Below are positions 25,849 to 38,216 of a DNA stretch of 64,000 nucleotides, piece by piece; within the stretch, counting starts at the first letter, position 1; each line of letters opens with the position of its first letter. The notes beneath the pieces were generated by a model, which made no database searches, was not told where the DNA came from, and saw only the letters and a program-made list of their open reading frames with translations. Position numbers and translations under genes: made by a program. This DNA is from Bilabrum cf. latius (Eukaryota; Bigyra: Bicosoecida; Bigyra; Bicosoecida), in the NCBI GenBank assembly GCA_965178125.1, contig OZ237738.1, positions 1,054,001-1,118,000 on the forward strand, written 5' to 3'.

Positions 25849-26273
25849 TCTCAGTCATCGTCATCGTCCATCGCCCGCCCACCCCTGCGCCTGGAAGACT
25901 TACGCTTTCTCCCCTTTCCATTCCAATCCTCTTCATCGTCGTCGTCGTCACCCCCGTCTGCATCACCGCCGTCTCTCTCAAGGCCGAGCATCTCAGCTGC
26001 ACCAGCTGCACCTGCAGCCCTCTCGATTACCTCGTCCGAGCAGCTTGAACCAGAGAATATTTTTTCTTTCGATGGAGCCCCCGAGCGCCTCGAGCTCCTG
26101 GATTCTGTGGCTGCCAACTAAAATTCAGTGGCAACGTTCCCGCCAACTGAATGCTCCAGATAGTAGTCTTCCTGCTCCGCAATACGGGTTTCGAGCATCT
26201 CTAGATGTCTCTCAAGATCCTGTTCGAAAGATGTCAGCTATTTCATCTCATTGGATTGCGAAGTTGATGCCAT
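25849..26273 (-). CDS. EAF6: Eaf6-like histone acetyltransferase complex subunit
   Basis: ATG 26273 to TGA 25849-25851, 140 residues or so, single exon, with TAG at 26238-26240 and 26118-26120. The second lies just after the family core. The core is a helix of the form LERHLEMLETRIAEQEDYYLE followed by a GGNV turn, the Eaf6/MEAF6 coiled-coil signature (LE..I...E..YL....GN). A Lys/Arg-rich, then acidic tail follows. Eaf6 is a small scaffold of NuA4/MOZ-type acetyltransferases. With the standard code the core would be split from both ends, so this short conserved gene is a clean test of TAG reading. It shares a short promoter region with WDR82 (108 bp, divergent). Confidence 0.8.
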
Positions 26274-26381
26274 ACTGACGGATTAGTGATTTCGTCCGCT
26301 GCGCGAGTTGAGTATGCTTCATCGTTCACATTTTGCTCCTCACAATTTTCTGCAAATAGACAGATTATTATTTGCCTTGCC

Positions 26382-27557
26382 ATGGCAGCCACATCCGCAG
26401 CAACAACTTCAAGTTCTAGTAGTTCCATACCATATCTTCGAGCTATGGGCCACGCGAACTTCACGCCAAAGGTGATTGTTTCTACCAAAGAGTTTTACGA
26501 TATCGACCCCCCTTCGGCAAGCTCAGCTAGTGAAGAAGCCACCATCACGTCTTCCACTGATACTAAGCCATCATGTGATTCACTCGCATTCAATGCGGAT
26601 GGCTCAATGCTTGCTGTTGGGCTCCAAGCGGGCGCATTGGCTGCGATTGATGCCTCTACGGGGAAAGTGAAAACAGTTGTTCGAAACGATGAAGTCGGGG
26701 TTTCTAGCGTGTCATTTGCGCACCACGCATCGCAAGTCCTGTACGGGGGTCGCAGTGACAACGCCTCGCCGAGCAAGCGCGGCTTGGTGTTGCTTCATAG
26801 CTTGTATGACAACATGGTAATCCGTATTTTCCACGGCCACAAGGCCAGCGTTGGCAGCATAGCAGTTCACACGACAATGGATAGGATATTCACGGCATCT
26901 GATGATGGCAGTTTCCGCGTGTGGGACCCCAGGAGCGCAGCCTGCGCAGCGGAGTGCGCTGTTGGCAGCCCGTGCCGACTGGACGTGGACCGAGATTCAG
27001 GGATGGTGCTCGCCGTCGCCTCCGACCAGGGCATGCTGGCGCTGTACGATTCAAGGTAGTTCTCCAAGCCGTTTAAGAACTGCCCAATACCCTGGAGCGG
27101 GGCCCCGCACGCGTCGGGTGAGCCCGTAGGCCTTCACACGTGCGTGTTCAGCGGGGACGGGAAGCGCATCGCGGTGAGCAGCGCTAGGCGGGGGGTCGTG
27201 CAGCTAGATTCGGTGCATCTCAAGGCAGAGGGGGGCTTTCCCGTTGTCCCCATCGTGGGGTCTCCCTTCAGCGCCGTGGATTTTAGCTCCGATTCCAGCG
27301 CCCTGCTCATTGCGACCGACAGGGGCGAAGTGCTCGCTCAATCCGCGTGGCAGCCTCCCCATCCTGGGGAACACAGCTCTGCGCTGGTAGGCAGTGGTGC
27401 CCCCACCCCGGCGGGGTACAAGCCGCCTGTGCCGCCCAACACCGCCTACAGACACTCCGCCCCAGTGCTGGCGGTGCGCGCACACCCGACTGCAGACGCC
27501 TTCGCCACCGCGGCAGAGGACGGCGTGGCGCTGTGGTCGCCCCCCTCGCCTGAGTGA
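26382..27557 (+). CDS. WDR82: WDR82/Swd2-like WD40 protein
   Basis: ATG 26382 to TGA 27555-27557, 391 residues, single exon. A WD40 propeller: FTPKVIVSTKEFYDID starts the family's first blade. Later blades include HGHKASVGSIAVHTTMDR with SDDGSFRVWDPRS. TAG 27057-27059 falls in the family's LYD-R-x-F strand, where animal proteins have a polar residue. The C-terminal blades (VLAVRAHPTADAFATAAEDG) complete the propeller after this TAG. WDR82/Swd2 is a subunit of the Set1/COMPASS H3K4 methyltransferase and of 3'-end processing/termination complexes. An in-frame non-AUG extension upstream is possible but unneeded. Confidence 0.85.
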
Positions 27558-27627
27558 CCGGCCGCATGCGATACCAAATCACTGTTGTCGTGTGCTGATG
27601 GTGACAGGGTAGAAGGGTACCTGTTTT

Positions 27628-27807
27628 GTGGATGAAAGGTGGAAGGCTATTTGATCGTTTTTTGTGGATGAAAGGTGGAAGGCTATTTGATCGTTTTTTG
27701 TGGATGAAAGGTGGAAGGCTATTTGATCGTTTTTTGTGGATGAAAGGTGGAAGGCTATTTGATCGTTTTTTGTGGATGAAAGGTGGAAGGCTATTTGATT
27801 GTTTTTT
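27628..27807 (+). repeat. five tandem copies of a 36-bp repeat
   Basis: The unit GTGGATGAAAGGTGGAAGGC followed by TATTTGATCG and T6 repeats head to tail five times, with starts at 27628, 27664, 27700, 27736 and 27772. Copies are almost identical; the last has one substitution (GATT for GATC). It lies between the convergent stops of WDR82 and the LRR gene. The period is a multiple of three, so both strands show spurious open frames. Each copy ends in T6, which could affect 3'-end formation of the rightward gene. It is not CRISPR-like because there are no spacers. Confidence 0.95.
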
Positions 27808-27846
27808 ACCACAGGAACGACAGTAAATATGGCGAGCACATACAAG

Positions 27847-28965
27847 TCATTTCTTCTTCTTCCCTTTGCCCTTCTTTTTCTTCTTCTCCCCCGCTGCCTT
27901 GATCTCCGCGATTCTCTTGAGCTCCGCTGCCTCCCTCCTCGCCCTCGCGGCCTCCTCTTCTCTGACCCTCTCCTCCTTGCTCTCCTTCCTCTGCCTCTCC
28001 CTCTCTTCCCTCTAAGCCGCCAGCCACCGCGCCTTGGCCTTCTCCTCCTCTAGTTCCTTCGCCGCCTTGGCTGCCTCCTCTGCACGTCTCCTCTCCAGAC
28101 CCCTCACCTGCCTTGCCTCTGCCTGGGCCTCGCGCACTGCCTGCATGTTGCGCTTCAGCGCCAGCCGGATGGACCGCGCGTGCACCAGCAGCACGCCGTC
28201 CGATCCATCCAGCTCCACCTGCAGCAACGACGCATTGGTGTCCAGCGCGGCAGCGAGGGCCGCCCCCCCATCCGCCCCCACCTTGCAGCGCGCCAGGCTC
28301 AGCACCGCCAGCGAGCTGTTCACTCTGAGGGCATCCTCCAGCTCCTCGATCCCCCGGAAATCCGTGCCTCCTGCCGTCAGGGGGTTCCCAGCCAGGGTCA
28401 GGCTGCGGATGGAATTGTTCTCTCGTAGGCCCCTTGCGATGCTTACGAGAGAGGCCGGGCCAAGGCGGTTGTCCGTCAGATCCAGGGCAAGCACGCCGTC
28501 GTTGTGGGCAAGCATCGCTCCAATTCGCTTGCCAACATCGTCTCCCAGTCCGCATCGGCAGAGATCCAATGATTTCACGCTTCGGTTGGTTGCTAGGTAC
28601 TTGCAATAGACTCGAACGCTGGTCGGAGACGCCAGGCGCAGCTGCACATCCCTCGGAGTCCGCTCGGCTCGGGTGAGCGCGAGCCAGAACTGCAGGTCTG
28701 GGTCATCTCGCACTGCTTCTCTATCTTCCGTTCGTCGCCGCTCCGCAAGAAGCTGCTATCTTCGCTTTTCCTCGGCCCGTTTCTACGCAGCTCTGGCTAG
28801 CTTCGCCTGCCTCTCCCGGTCAGCGCTTCCTTGCTTCCACTCCTTATCAAATATGGCTTGCAGGGTCTTGATGTCATCCGGCACGATGCCAGAGGACGAT
28901 ACTCCACGGATGCTCAGCTGTGGTGTTGGAGAGAGGCCGATATCTTGACTAGTACCAAACAGCAA
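27847..28965 (-). CDS. leucine-rich-repeat plus coiled-coil protein (5' end unresolved)
   Basis: Open from about 28965 to TGA 27847-27849, crossing TAG at about 28783, 28755 and 28012. It begins with a basic coiled coil, then an RNI-type LRR block (SLDLCRCGLGDD, LALDLTDNRLGPASL, SLTLAGNPLTAGG, VLSLARCKVGADGG). A long Glu/Lys/Arg helix and a poly-lysine tail finish the protein. No ATG lies between the upstream in-frame TGA and the first coding codons, so there must be an upstream exon. A candidate at 29188-29135 (ATG, an internal TAG, then a GTGAGA donor) is attractive, but its phase does not match the acceptors I can see. Similar LRR-coiled-coil proteins occur in cilia, but I cannot assign this one. 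Confidence 0.65.
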
Positions 28966-29319
28966 TGGTGCTCAAAGAGTTCAATGCAATCATTGGCAAC
29001 TATTTAGATACATTCTAGACACATTGCAAGCCTGCATTTGGCCCGTGCGAGCTGAAGCGGTGGTCCAAACGGCTACGGCAGGACGGCTAAATGTGCAAAA
29101 TGCCGCATTGAGCACACGAGCACACTAATCTCACCTCCCTCCGAATGGAATCTTTGTCTAATGACTGCGCCTACTTTGGTCCGTCCATGATGCAGCCTAG
29201 GTCTGGACAGCAACGGCTTCAGCTGCCGACAAGTCGACGCGCGTGATCCGGGTCCATCCAACGGAACCATGGAGCGACGAATCCGGCAGTTTGCCCGCAG
29301 CACCCCAGGTTAAGGGGCA

Positions 29320-31732
29320 ATGGCATCCCTCGATGGCTTTTTGAATGATATAGATGAGCTTGCAGAGGGCGGTGACATGTACGAAGATGGTCCTGGGGGT
29401 CAGTACGAAGAGCGCAAAGTGCAGGACATGACGCCAAAGATGCAGCTGGAGCAGGAGCTTAAGCTGCTCCACTGGCACAAACTAGCGAATGAGGCGAGCC
29501 TTAAGGCTGCCATCATCAGGTCCAAGCGTGTGCGCGGGAAAGATAGGGACCGCGGCGAACTTATGACGCAAAGGCAGCGGGAGAAGGCCGTGTGGCTACG
29601 GCAGATTATCCAGGATGAGTATAGCAAGCCGCTAGAAGTAGACGAAACGTTCATGAAAGAGTATAAAGAAAAGGTGAGGCTCGGGTTCGCTCGAGTCATT
29701 TTCCACCCCACGCTAGCGCTACCTGGTAGGCCCGCCATTCGCGCGAGACGCTGCGACTCGTGTTTGCTGCAATGCATTGACTGGTGTGCCTACTTGTGTC
29801 GAATCGCAGGAAGAAAAAGAGGAATAGAAGCTGGAAGAGGAGGTTGCGCGGCACATTTCGACCCTCCGTGGCCTCAAGAAAAAGCTGCTGGACCAGGACG
29901 AGCGCGTCCAGCGGGATAGGGAATTCCAGATGCGGAAAATGGCTCTCGGCGACGAGCCACAGTCTCTACAGGACTTTGAAAGGCGGGGTACTGCAGCGAC
30001 GATTGGCTCGCCCCCGGGCACCGCCGGCATGGGGCTTGGAATGTCCGGACTGATGTCGACTGGCGGCCGCTCGGGCATGGGCTCCTCTGGCTCGCTGGGG
30101 AACACTGGATCGGGCGTATTCCTCACGTCCATGGGGCCTGGAGGCGGACAGGCGGGGGCCCTGGGCCTCCCGCACCCCGCTGCCCCGGGCACCCCGGGTT
30201 CGGTGGAGAGCTCTAGCATGGGCGGCACCAGGGCCAGGGGCAGCATGATGGGGGGCGGTCTGGGAGCGTCCTCCACAGCGGTGAATGCCCCGGGAACGGC
30301 TGGGCAGTAGCAGCAGGCCTCCACCGGCAGCATGCTGCAGAGCCTCAGCCAGCTGGTCGACTTGGAGCAGCGCATCGCAGCTCTAGAGTCGGGCGGTGGC
30401 GGTGGGGGGCAGGGTGGCACCAGTGGGGGGCGAGGCTCTGTTGCTGGGGCCACGCCTCGCAGCGTGGGCGGCAGCCGCAAAGGCCGGCGCACTGCGATGC
30501 AGTTTGAGCGCAAGACAACGGCCCCGACGGTCGGCAAGCCGTCCCGCAAGGTGTTCAACGTGAAGGTGGTGGATCGCAGCCGAAGCACCAGCCGGGGAAG
30601 GGGCCGGGGCTCCTCGCTGAGCAAGACGGAGTCGAGACAGTAGGCGGCGGCGGCCAGACGGAAAGAGAAGCTCGAGACCCTTCGCAAGAAGCACGCCGCG
30701 CTGCAGTCGCAGAAGGATAGGGCCCGCAGGCAGGACGCAGTCATCGGGGGCTGGCTCAAGGACAGGAGGACCAAGCAGAACCAGAGGAGGGAGAAGGTCA
30801 GGGGCAGGGCGACGCGGCTGGCAGGGAAAGGGTCGGCCGCCCAGAGGGCCGCCGGAGCCTCGTCCTCGAGACGGCCCGTGCAGGGCACCTCGGCTCGAGG
30901 GGGAAGAACCAGCAGCAGGGGCAGCCGGGCCTCGAGGTCCTCAGCGGCCTCCCTCCGCAGGAGACGGACTGAGGCGGCCAGGCTGGGCAGCACGGGTGGG
31001 TCCACCAGGAGAGCTGGCGCGTCGCTGCCGCGAGCCGGTGCCCGCGGCTCAAGGCTCTCAAGGAACAGAGGCGCGGCGGGTGGCAGGAGGACCGTCTCGC
31101 AGACGAGGAGGGCGGCACCCACCGGCGCGGGGGCTCGGAAGGCAGCAGCGGCGCAGCACGGCGCGGCCTTCCACCAGCTGCGGAAGCAGTTCGAAGCCAG
31201 CAAGCAGCCGGCTCGCGGGAGGCGACCAGCTGGCGCCTCCGCAGGCAGCAGGTCTGGCTCGCTGCGGCGGCCGCAGCAGAGGGCAGGGGTGTCTGCCTCC
31301 CGGTCCACGGGCAGGCGCTCGGTGCAGAGGGGGGGACGACCACGTGCCTCGCCTGCGGCCGCCAGGTCCGTACGGAGCGGTGTGTCGATGGGTCGGTCCG
31401 TGGGCCGCTCGACGATGCGGTCGACTGGGCGCAGCTCGGTTGGACGGGCCTCCTCCGTGGGCTCCTACCGGTCGGCTGGCTCGGGGCCTGCTGCTCGCAG
31501 GACCACGGGCAGGGCGGCCGGAGGTGGGGCGAGAGCTGTCCGAGCGGTGCGAGCGGGTCGCTCCTCGAAGCGTGCCCCTGTGGGCCGCGGCAGGGCGGGA
31601 GGCAACGGCACCCGAAGAGCCCCCGATGGGACATGGCGGCGCACTCGGCCTGGGGCTCGGTACGACGGGGCTGACTTGGGTCTGGGGGTGCAGGGCATGG
31701 GCGCACAGGGACGCGGGGTAGGGTACAGATAA
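29320..31732 (+). CDS. coiled-coil protein with Ser/Arg/Gly-rich tail
   Basis: Exon 1 is 29320-29673 and exon 2 is 29810-31732, ending TAA 31730-31732, 758 residues. The intron is 136 bp, GTGAGG...CAG, phase 0. The splice joins two halves of one helical region (EYKEK to EEKEEQKLEEEV, the latter with an in-frame TAG). Two more TAGs occur at 30308-30310 and 30641-30643. Residues 1-180 are helical and charged. A Gly/Ser/Met-rich linker follows, then a second coiled coil (LVDLEQRIAALE). The last 350 residues are Arg/Ser/Ala-rich low complexity. No known domain is recognised. A 529-codon antisense ORF is a shadow. Confidence 0.65.
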
Positions 31733-31736
31733 TCGA

Positions 31737-31760
31737 TATGGATCGGATCCTAGATCCATA
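31737..31760. other. 8-bp inverted repeat between convergent genes
   Basis: TATGGATC (31737-31744) and GATCCATA (31753-31760) form a perfect 8-bp stem with an 8-nt loop, five bases after a TAA stop and about 80 bp before the DDB1 stop. It may be a 3' UTR hairpin or chance. Confidence 0.4.
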
Positions 31761-31841
31761 GGATGTTTGGTTCTAGCCTCTAGATTCTAGAAGCTACTTG
31801 TCTACACTAAATCAACTCGAAGACTTTCCGATTCATGGACC

Positions 31842-34800
31842 TCAGTGTTTTCGGCTCAGCTCCTCGAGCACAGCCACAAGCTCGGCACTGGTGGCCGGAC
31901 CGACCGTGACACCGTCAGCATGCAGAGACGTCTGGGGCTGCTCGGAGGCCTCGTTCATGGCCCTAATGACCTTGTCGATCTCGTCCTGGCCAAGCTCCAG
32001 CAGCAGCTCGAGCATGTCGCCGTCCACAAAGCCACGGCTGCCCAGGTCCTGCTGCAAGGGTGCATAGGTCGACTCCTCGTTGTACCACCCTCGCCAGTGG
32101 GCGTGCCCGAACTCGCCCACAAACGAGAGAACTTTCTCTGCCGCTTCTTCCACTCGCTTCAGGTAACGATAGAGCGACGGCGGGATCGTCATGGTCACTC
32201 CCAGCCCGCCGTGCGTGGTGCCAAACAGGAACCGCGGCTGGGCCTGCGCCGCCACCACCCTGGGCTCGAGGGCACCACCGCCCAAGGAGCTGGGTCCCGC
32301 CGAGGCCACTGCCGCAGCCGATGACGCGGAGGATGTGGCTGAAGACGAAGACTTGGACGCCGCCCCTGCACCGGATGCAGGCGCGGCCAGTACCGCGGCA
32401 CTGCCTGGAGCACTGCTGCCGTCGGCCCCGTCGTCCATGCCTCTCACCAGACTGCCGGGGACCATGGTCGTGACCAGGTCGCCCACGTGGAAGTGCCCCG
32501 CGATGTCGAGGCGAGCCTTATCCTCGTGGGAGAGGGCGCCAATGTTCCGCTGCAGCCCGAAGAGGTTGAAACCGCTCTCCGCGCACACGTATGCATCCTT
32601 GGTGATCGCCTTGACTTCTGTGATCCAGCTGCTCGCGGGATCTCTGGCCTCCTCCACCAGCGAGTCCGTGGCGGCGTCGAGGCTCAGCACGTTAACGCTC
32701 TTCATCATGTCACCCACCACCAGCAAGTCGCCGACGGTGTCAAGGAACAGGACCAAAGTGTTCCCCGCGAACACGTACGAGCAGCGCAGGGGAACCGTCC
32801 CTGTCGGCAGACCAATCTTAGCAGATTCAGAAGCAGCTGCTGCAGCCGCACCCGTGCCAACCCGCCTCGTCTTAGCGGCGGGTTCCTCGCTGTCTGACGC
32901 GCCTGCCTTTGACGAAGAGCCCTTGCTGCCCTCGTCCTCCCCGTCCTCCATGGCGGCACTGCCGTCGCTGCCCCTGGCCCCCGGCTCCACGCCGGGGTAA
33001 CCTTCGGGCACGTCAAACAGCTGCACGTAGCAGTTAACACCGGCAGCGATGCGTCCCTAGAACACTGCTAGCGCAAATATGCCGCCCTCTGTGGATTCCT
33101 CAGACAGCACCGAGAGCTCCCTGGGTCCCCTCACCTTGTCCTGCCCAGAGCCCTCGCCCGCTCCCATGGCCACCTGCTCCTCTCCTTCCGCTCCAGCGGC
33201 CTTGGACTCGAATAGAAGCAGCCTGCCCTGGGGCGGCATCACCTCGTTGTTGGCCGTGTAGGACGTGCCCACCACGAGCACCTCCTTCCAGGCGCTCCCC
33301 GAGGCTGCCGATCCAGCGGCCCCGCTGCTGCTGCTGGAGGCAGAAGACGAGCCAGACGACCCCGAACCTCCTGCAGAGCCGCTGGCACCCGTGGTCTGCT
33401 GCTCGGTCAGGGCAGGCAGCACCTTCCCGTCCTGCAGCCGTGCAGCCATGAGCGCAGTGACGGTCTCTCCAGGGTCCAGATCCACCACGTGAAGCGGCTC
33501 CATGGTCTGGTCGTCAAAGGCTCTGATGCGGTGGTACAGCAGCACGTCCGCGGCGGAGTCGTCGCCTGACTTGCCCCCGCTCGCAGATGACGCCATAGAC
33601 CGGGGACGCCTCGTTCCAACGGACGGCCCCGCGGAGCTCGCAACCGCCAGCTCTTCCACCTCCTGCTCGTCGATGCCTACCGCCACGATGCCCGATGCCG
33701 GCATGTGCGTGATGTTATTGGCGATGCCCGGCAGCGGCACGGGAGTGATATGCAGCCTCTGGATGGACTCCACCGTCCCAATGTGCAGGTCCGTCTCGGA
33801 GGCCAGCGCCACACAGTGGGGGAAGCTCTTGGAGTCGAAGGGACACATCTGCGTGAGCGAACCGGAGTTGACCGAGGCGAACTGAAGGCCACCGTGCTGA
33901 GAGTACACCACCGTGGGACGGTCGCACGCAGCAAACACGTGCTCCGAACCGCCGGACTGAAAACGGGCCAGCGCCACGGGCTGGTGGGCCAGCCCCACGC
34001 GCTTGCCGCCTGACAGAGCGCCGGTGCTGCCGTCAAGCTCGAACGAGTGCAGCTTCCCGTCGCCCATGCCCACGAACACCCTGTCCTGGCCGTCGCCCAG
34101 CGTGACCGTCAGCGCAGATCGCGGCTGCACGTCTCCTCCCAGCTCTACCACGCTGGCCTAGCTCAGGTCTGGCACCTTGAGCACTCGGGCCGTCACGTCG
34201 CCCCACAGCCCGATCACGCACAGGCTCGCCCGCAGCTGCACCACGAGCGCACCATCGCCAGCCGCATCCTCGCCCTCCCCATCTTCCATACTGGCGGCGG
34301 CCTGGCCGCCCGCAGCGGCGGACTGAGTTCCCGTGCCGCCGAGCGGATTGATGGACACGCACGCAATCTCGTGCGGCAGGGTGGCTTCGGAGGCCTTGGA
34401 CAGTTTCCCGTCGCTGCCGAGCTGCAGCAGCACCAGCTTGTTCCCTCGGGTCGCCAGGAGCAGCTGCGTTGAGTTGCCTGCCGCCAGCGTGACCTCGCCG
34501 CCCGCGGGAGCCTTCCACTCTGACGCTACCTTCAGCGTGCTGGCGCTGAGCAGGCGCGCCCCGCCTGGCGTGACCTGCGCGAGAAACCCGCTCCTGTCCT
34601 CATCGGCACCACCCTCCTCGTCATCGTCCTCGGCGGGTGCAGGTACCACCAGCCTCTCAGTGCTCACGAGGTCCGCAGGCGCCATCTCTCCAAAGTAGAG
34701 CGTCCTCTGCTTCTGGTCTAGGTCGCCCAGGGGCTTCTCGTCCATCGAGTCGCCCACGAAATCGAAGGTGCGGGTGTGGTCCGAGAAGGATAGCACGAGG

Positions 34801-36405
34801 TACCGGTCATGCCGCGCGCGGAATCCAGGGCGGGCCCGGAACAGCGCCCTGATGCCTGCCAGGGGCACCTCTGCCTGCTGGTCGACCCCGATGCCGTGCC
34901 GAACCACCCGCAGCGAGGAGTCTCCGAACGCGCCCGAGCACGTGACCAGCTGCCCCTCCTGCTCCCCTGGCTGCTTCACGAGGCACATGTCCTGGATGGG
35001 CCCCAAGTTCGGGTAGTTGTCCTCGATCGCGAGCCGGTCCCCCGTCTCCTCGTCCGCCTCCTCCAGCTCCCTGACCATGAGGCTGTCCCCGAAGGTCGAG
35101 CCCAGATAGTAGTACCCGTCGCCAAGGGGTGAGATGCTCGTGGCCACGCAGGCGGTACCGAGGGGATCCAAAGTGAGACCAATCACACTGGCGGCTCCAC
35201 CACCGGCACCCGCGCCCGAGGCAGCCGCCGACGAACCGGTGCCGCCGTCCTCCTCCATGGCTGCAGACCCAGCACCCACAGCCTCCTCCTCGTCCTCGTC
35301 CTCGTCGCCCTCCCTCACAAGCCCAACGGATAGCAGCTTCCCGCGGTCGGTGCTCACCAAGACCCTCCCGGTCGGCTCCACGGCCCACCCAGCCACGACC
35401 AGGTCCTCCTCCAGATCCAGCTTCACGGGGGGGCCCCTCGAGGCAGAGGAGGGGACGTACTGCGCGGCATGCCCGCCAAGGACCACGGTGCCACCCCCTG
35501 TGGCGGCAGGGAGAGGAATCAGGCAGCTCGCTGCCGGGGCCGTGGCGATCAGCTGCCCGCCAGGGGCGGGCACGAACGCAGCGTTGCCCAGGTCGATCTG
35601 GTATGAGACCACCCTTGGGACAGCCTGTGACGGCGGGTGGTGCAGCACGGTGAAGGTCGGTCGGGTGGCTCCGTGAACGGGTGCAATGTCAAGGACCTCG
35701 GTTTCTCTCAGGAGCATGTTGAACTTTCTCGCGGGCTGTCCGCCGCGAGGGGGAATCACCACCTTGGCTAGCCTTGCGTACGCGTGCACCAGCATGTACG
35801 TGAATGGTTCGGGCACAACAACGATCGGGCCGTGCTCGACGGGGCACCCATGGTCATCCTGCGCAAAACTCAATCTAGGCGCATCAGACAGGGCAGGATT
35901 TGGGCCTTTCTAGCTTCATCGGCACACGAGTACAGCGCAAGGGGCATTTGCTCACTCGAAGATTTCCCTGCATCACTGTTTCCAGACGTCCCATCTCTTC
36001 GTTGAACTGGACCACAGCAAACTGCATCCTCTATGTCATAATCAGCATGGAATCCTTCTCTTGCTCCTGCAAACGAGAAATTCGTCAAGAATTGGGGTGG
36101 ATCGTTCGATTCAAAGAAGCAGATCGTTCGGGAAGCAGAATAAGGTGCCCATACTTGCAGAACCGGACCGAGAAACTCACAGGCATTCGAACTATCTTCA
36201 AATAAATAATCCTGCCATTCACTGGCACATCAAAGCACGGAACGAGGCCATCATCAGTAATCGTGTGAGCCTCCAAACGAGAAGACTTGGCCATGACCAA
36301 ATATGCATCTCCATCGTCGCCTGCGAGCCTTCCAACTACTGAACTGGTGACAGAAGTAGGCTTCTATGCAGAGACCACGTACTGCGGGGGCATTGACCCG
36401 CTCAT
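31842..36405 (-). CDS. DDB1: DDB1, damaged-DNA-binding protein 1 / CUL4 adaptor
   Basis: Three exons: 36405-36181, 36066-35956 and 35858-31842 (TGA), about 1,450 residues. Introns 36067-36180 (GTGAGT...CAG) and 35859-35955 (GTGAGC...CAG) are phase 0. The reading aligns with DDB1 along its length. N-terminal VVSA-TAG-KPTSV corresponds to the family's V..AQKPT.V, so TAG sits on the conserved Gln. YLVMAKSSRLE, NLGPIQDMC, GQLVTCSGAF, CDRPTVVYS and the C-terminal GFVDGDMLELLLEL are typical. Further TAGs lie at 36031-36033, 34158-34160 and 33057-33059. Insertions of acidic/Ser-rich sequence make it about 300 residues longer than animal DDB1. DDB1 is a three-propeller adaptor of CUL4 ubiquitin ligases in repair and protein turnover. 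The start may be ATG 36405 or 36393. Confidence 0.95.
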
Positions 36406-36560
36406 CTTGGCGAAGGTTTGACCTCCACGTCTCGGCTGACGAAAAGACGGCGCCGCGCAGCAGCTAGCGGAACCTGCAAGTCGAGACCGAGCCACTTGGG
36501 GGGGGCAAGCACATGCACCACCCTTCGAAAATGCTACGGCAACGGTATCTGCTCTCTTCA

Positions 36561-38063
36561 TTACATGTACTGCTGCTAGTCCACAAAGCTGGTCTCCCCA
36601 AACATGTCCCCGGCACCGAAACGCCCTGCCGCACTTGAAGCTGCAGACGAAACCGCCCCGCTCCCGCCCCATGCCGCACCCCCCACCCCACCCATGCCAC
36701 CAGAGCCCTTACCCATTGGATTATCATCCCCAGAACGGCCAGCAAGCGCGCCCGCACTACCACCGCCTCGCCCCCAAGGCGTCGCAGCCGCAGCGGCCCC
36801 ACCAACTGCACCCAAGCTGCTGCTGCTGCTGCCAGGCCCCAGCCCTCCCCCTACATCGCCAGGCGCTCCATCGTCTGCCTCGATCCCGTCCTCTCCTGCA
36901 CCGGCCACTTCCACCTCAGACACGCACTGCCACTCGCCCGCCAGCGACTGCCTCCAGAGTCGAGCCACGCCGTCGTCCGCTGACGACACAAGGACCGAAC
37001 CAGTCACTCCCCATCGCACTCGCCACACCTCGGACGCGTGATCTCCGAGCACTGCAGTTGACTGCACCGTCTGCAGCGACTTGACCGTGCTACCAGCCCC
37101 TGCTGAGCTGCCAGTCCCATCGCCAGCTGCTTTGGATTCCCTTGCGTCTCCAGCGCCGGTTGCAACCGCATGCGAGGTTGCAACCGGCACCAGGCCCAGC
37201 TCCCCGTCGAGGCCGTCCCCCTCGAGCAGGTCGGGTCCCTCCTGGTCCGAGGCGGCGAACTGCCACAGCCTGACCGTGCCGTCCCTTGAGCCGCCCGCCA
37301 CCCAGTGCTTGCTGCGGCCCATCTGCGGGGCCCAGCTGACGTCGTTGACGAGGTCCGTGTGGCCCAGGAGGACGAAGGTCTTGTTCCACGTGCTCGTTTC
37401 GTCGTGCCGCACCCATACTGATATCTCTCTGTCGTCTCCCCCGGCCACCAGCATCGGCGGGTCCAGGCGGCTGTCGGACCACGACATGGCCAGCGCCCCC
37501 TGCGGCCCGGTGGCTACCTGGAACTTGGCCTCCAGCACGTAGTCTCCCACGTTCATCAAATCCGCGATGGTGTATATTCTGACGTAACCGTCTTCGCATG
37601 CAATGGCTATTGTGATCACATCCAAGTGCTTAGGGCCGAACTTGACGTCCCGCACGGCATCCTTGCAGTCTCCGATTGCCTAGGAGGGCTGCCATTTTGA
37701 GACTACTTCTTTCCCACCCTCTGTCACATACTCTGTTTCCTACCACAAAATCACTTTCTTGTCCTGCCCACACGAGGCGAAAACCTGCCCAAAAGAAGGG
37801 TCCGCCCAATCCAATCGCCACACGGCCCCTCGGTGCGCATCCTGGAGCTCGCCTTGGCTTGCTTTCCACTCGCCAGTTAGTGGATCCTAGTTAAACACTC
37901 GAATGCTTCCAACAACGTCACACACAGCCAACCGCTTCCCATAATAATCGAACGAGATGTCTGTAATTGCACTGGTCATCTCTGCCTGAAGCCGGGCCAC
38001 ATCCACTGGCCCACCGCTGTGCTCAGGCGGAATAACAGCGGGAACAATTGCGTGTCCATCCAT
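36561..38063 (-). CDS. SEH1: SEH1-like nucleoporin/GATOR2 WD40 protein
   Basis: ATG 38063 to TAA 36561-36563, 500 residues, one exon, with TAG at 37887-37889, 37740-37742, 37680-37682 and 36576-36578. The Sec13/Seh1 pattern is clear: ITDISFDYYGKRLAVC, VWRLDWADPSFGQVFASC, VILW-TAG-E, VRDVKFGPKHL, then VWRVRWGVTGSVLVSSADDG. The third-last blade has the family's VRIY. The protein ends just after the last TAG with QYM. The last 130 residues are Gly/Ser-rich and extend past the propeller, longer than animal SEH1. Seh1 belongs to the Y-complex of the nuclear pore and to the GATOR2/SEACAT complex. It follows DDB1 on the same strand, 156 bp away. Confidence 0.9.
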
Positions 38064-38216
38064 GTCCTTGTTGAGGTTATGTGCAAGGGGCAAGCGGGCG
38101 CCCTACCCTGGATTCACTGCTCAAACTGCACGCAACCAGCCTCCACGACAACCAGCATTTTGGAGGCAGCTGCATTGAGCAGGAGATCGAGCTTTGTCGT
38201 TTGTATTTTTTCTTAA

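Noticed and set aside
27579-27845. Repeat-encoded peptides in the 36-bp array, or a CRISPR array
   Set aside because: Open frames arise only because the period is divisible by three; units abut with no spacers.
29719-31308. 529-codon minus-strand ORF
   Set aside because: Antisense to the spliced coiled-coil gene; Pro/Leu/Ala/Arg-rich with no domain.
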